Shown here: one piece after another, positions 5,360-7,427 of the stretch
How positions within the stretch are numbered: the first letter of the stretch is position 1
How the letters are laid out: each line of letters opens with the position of its first letter
NCBI GenBank assembly: GCA_964557205.1
Contig: CAZKZI010000149.1
Span: forward strand, 1 to 7,427
Direction of reading: 5' to 3'
Length of the DNA: 7,427 nt
Source: JAQVQN01 sp964557205
GTDB taxonomy: Bacteria; Verrucomicrobiota; Kiritimatiellia; RFP12; UBA1067
Notes under the pieces: model-generated
What the model was told of the DNA's origin: nothing
Databases searched by the model: none
The model's input: only the letters and a program-made list of their open reading frames with translations
Translations under genes and position numbers: made by a program

Positions 5360-7427
5360 TTACGGCTTGGTTTTCAACAACGGCCTCATCGCCTCGGCCA
5401 GGCTGTAGCCGACCATACAGTAAACCCTGGCGCTTCCATAATAGTGGCAGCCCCAGTGAGCGATATGCTTGTCAGCCTCCTTCTTAACCTTCAGGTAGGC
5501 TGAATCCGTCTCCTTGGCTTTCTCCACGGCCTCGCCGATGAGTTCCCCCATCTTATCGGGGTTCTTCATCTCCGGCTTGTTTTTCATCTTCTTATTGATC
5601 TTCGGCTCCACCAGGCTCCGCACCCGCGCCTCTTCAGCCTCCAGCTTTCCGGCCAACTCATCCAATTTAGAATACCAGAAGGGCGCGGTACGCACATAAC
5701 CCAAGGTGCCTTTCAATTCCGGACTCGCCTCGATCTTCGCCTGCGCCGCCCTGAAATCCATCATGTCCTTACCCGCTTTTTCACCGTCGACACCGAGTTC
5801 TCCCATGACGACCGGCATGTTGGGAACCTTGAACTCGGCGCGCAGATCCTGAACGAGATGAACAAAGTTCGGACAATACTCATCATACACCTGCTGCTTG
5901 ATTTCATCGCCAGCACACATGTCGTTCCAGCCCTGGAACCAGACGAAGCCGCAGAGTTCGGGCTTGAGCCCCTTCAACTGCGGAAAATCCGTATCAAGAC
6001 TGGCCAGGCACGCACGAACCTCTTTTACCATTTTTTGATAGGACGCGCCCATCTCCTCAGGCGGGCAGTCTGTCTTATAGGCAGGTTTACCGGCACTGGG
6101 CGGCCGGAAATTCCCGTACAGGCTGTGACCGCCCCAGCAGGTCTTGATCAGCAGAACCGGCTCTTTATAGTAATCGCCCATCTCGATGCCGAACATCAGC
6201 TCCGGTCCGAACTCCTCCCCTGAGGCACCCATGCCCACGGACAGCGGCCGCTTGATGTGCTCGTCTTCTTTTTTATACGAGACAAACACATCATCACGCA
6301 CGACAAATGAGCCGTCGGCGTTCTTGATCTTCTTCAGTAGATACCCATGCGTCGGGTGCTTGCCCAGTTGGTCGAGCGTTTGCACACCGGCGTGCCCTTC
6401 CATATTCGACTGCCCAGCCAGAATGAACACTTTCACCGTCCCCTTAAGCTCCTGTCGCGGCTTGCTGGCCCTGGAGATGAATTCCTCCGCGCTCAGCACG
6501 GGCAGTGGGTTTTTGTCGGACTCGGTTTCCTTGATCAGCTTTTCAAGAGCAGCGATGTCCTCCTTCCTCCAACCCTCCGCATTCCACGGCTCGGATTGAG
6601 TGGCCTTGCGTAACACGACGAGGGTCTCTCGAAGACGCGGGATCACCTCTTTCGCGGCCCCGCCATACGCCTTCAGCGGCTTGATGCATCGTTCCCCCTC
6701 GCAACCCCATTCAAACTCGTTCATCATGTCCACACAGATCCCCATCCCCTCGCGAATCCTGAAACGCGCCAGCAGTTCCAAGCCCGCCCAGCGGATCTCC
6801 ATCCGGAACATCTCCCCGCTCGGAGGATTCTTGCGGGTCGCCTCCAAAATCTCGGGCAGTAGCGCCTTGACATCCTCCTTCGAAAGCTTCGGGTAGATTC
6901 CTGCGACCAAACCTCGGATGAGTCCGTCCTCGTTGGCGAGCATCTCTTTGATTGCCGCATACATCAAGGGCCGGTCCACGCCGTCAATGGATTCCGATAG
7001 GATGGGCGTTGGCTCGTCGGTTCCAGGCATGGGCGCAAATAAGGCTTTCGCAACCTCGCCCACGAGACGTTTGCGAGGGTCATTCGGATACGTTTTAAAC
7101 GCCGCGCGAAGCAAAGCAGGGACCTCTGCCGCACGAACCTCAGGACCCATGCACGGTAAGGTCTTGGCGGCCAGCATCCTCAACCACGGATCTTTGTCGT
7201 TCAACAGGGCGCGCACCTGCGGTGCCGCGGGATCGGCCTTGGGGCCGAGCTTGGCCAGCGCCTCACACGCGCCATAACGACTGTTCCGATCCCTGCTGTC
7301 GAGCAGCTTGAGGATTTGAGGCAGGAAGTCCCCTTCGCGTTTGCCCAGTGCTATTGCCGAGCGTTGACGAACCGCCGGCGACCAACTGGACAGCCCAGTC
7401 AGCAGCACGTCTGTCTTGCGCTCCGCG
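5360..7427 (-). CDS. HEAT-repeat protein fused to a SASA/SGNH carbohydrate esterase (5' end missing)
   Basis: The frame is open to the window edge; the GTG at 7408 is internal, since helical repeat sequence continues before it (AERKTDVLLTGL). Residues here count from 7408. Residues 1 to about 290 are HEAT-like helical repeats (for example 7-36, 39-71, 73-104), a protein-interaction scaffold. From about 324 to the end lies a SASA domain (sialate O-acetylesterase/acetylxylan esterase type). It carries the SGNH blocks: AGQSNMEG with nucleophile S334, GPELMFG (401-407), KTCWGG (422-427) and QGWND (492-496, fitting GxND). The probable catalytic histidine is H655 in CHYYGSARVYC. Such domains remove acetyl or other acyl groups from sugars. 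Two oddities: no Asp three residues before H655 (it is W652), and a lysine/glutamate-rich helical insert at about 580-648 just before that block. The missing N-terminus may hold an export signal and further domains. It probably opens the operon or lies near its start. Confidence 0.85.
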   Translation of the reverse strand, partial: AERKTDVLLTGLSSWSPAVRQRSAIALGKREGDFLPQILKLLDSRDRNSRYGACEALAKLGPKADPAAPQVRALLNDKDPWLRMLAAKTLPCMGPEVRAAEVPALLRAAFKTYPNDPRKRLVGEVAKALFAPMPGTDEPTPILSESIDGVDRPLMYAAIKEMLANEDGLIRGLVAGIYPKLSKEDVKALLPEILEATRKNPPSGEMFRMEIRWAGLELLARFRIREGMGICVDMMNEFEWGCEGERCIKPLKAYGGAAKEVIPRLRETLVVLRKATQSEPWNAEGWRKEDIAALEKLIKETESDKNPLPVLSAEEFISRASKPRQELKGTVKVFILAGQSNMEGHAGVQTLDQLGKHPTHGYLLKKIKNADGSFVVRDDVFVSYKKEDEHIKRPLSVGMGASGEEFGPELMFGIEMGDYYKEPVLLIKTCWGGHSLYGNFRPPSAGKPAYKTDCPPEEMGASYQKMVKEVRACLASLDTDFPQLKGLKPELCGFVWFQGWNDMCAGDEIKQQVYDEYCPNFVHLVQDLRAEFKVPNMPVVMGELGVDGEKAGKDMMDFRAAQAKIEASPELKGTLGYVRTAPFWYSKLDELAGKLEAEEARVRSLVEPKINKKMKNKPEMKNPDKMGELIGEAVEKAKETDSAYLKVKKEADKHIAHWGCHYYGSARVYCMVGYSLAEAMRPLLKTKP

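Noticed and set aside
7406..7408. GTG at 7408 as the start of the HEAT-esterase gene
   Set aside because: The frame stays open to the window edge and HEAT-like sequence continues upstream of it. No ribosome binding site precedes it, so the gene is treated as truncated by the window.

Overview
The window is a GC-rich bacterial segment whose supported genes all lie on the minus strand. Its content points to the PVC superphylum, most likely Verrucomicrobiota or Kiritimatiellota, with Planctomycetota as an alternative. The pointers are a secreted protein with the GxWSxxGNW N-terminus typical of autotransporter-associated beta-strand proteins, a SASA-type esterase with a QGWND block fused to HEAT repeats, a GH95 fucosidase, and an MFS transporter with a WVAWMAVLVPERLRGRY-type loop. 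The assignment is an inference from gene families; there is no marker gene.

Read in the direction of transcription (high to low coordinates), the layout is: (1) 7427-5360, the 3' part of a large protein with HEAT repeats followed by a SASA/SGNH carbohydrate esterase domain, running off the window; (2) 5308-3023, a secreted GH95 alpha-L-fucosidase with its catalytic residues intact; (3) 3044-1755, a 12-helix MFS transporter starting at GTG inside the fucosidase gene; (4) 1714-605, a LacI-family regulator; (5) a 204-bp gap (604-401) holding palindromes and a possible promoter; (6) 400-1, the 5' end of a secreted beta-strand repeat protein, running off the other edge.

Genes 1 to 4 look like one operon. 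The gaps are 51 bp, a 22-bp overlap, and 40 bp. A coherent job is utilisation of an O-acylated, fucose-containing glycan: the esterase removes acyl groups, GH95 removes terminal L-fucose outside the cytoplasm, the MFS protein imports the released sugar, and the LacI-type protein senses it. No SusC/SusD pair, sulfatase or fucose catabolic gene is visible here.

The most striking non-coding signal is an array of seven in-register heptanucleotides (consensus NNCAGAA on the minus strand) at 1718-1766. It runs through the end of the transporter gene into the leader of the regulator gene. Its two most functionally placed variants carry the transporter's stop codon and the regulator's ribosome binding site. 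I saw no RNA gene, CRISPR array, insertion sequence or defence system, and nothing I would call a wholly new biological system.
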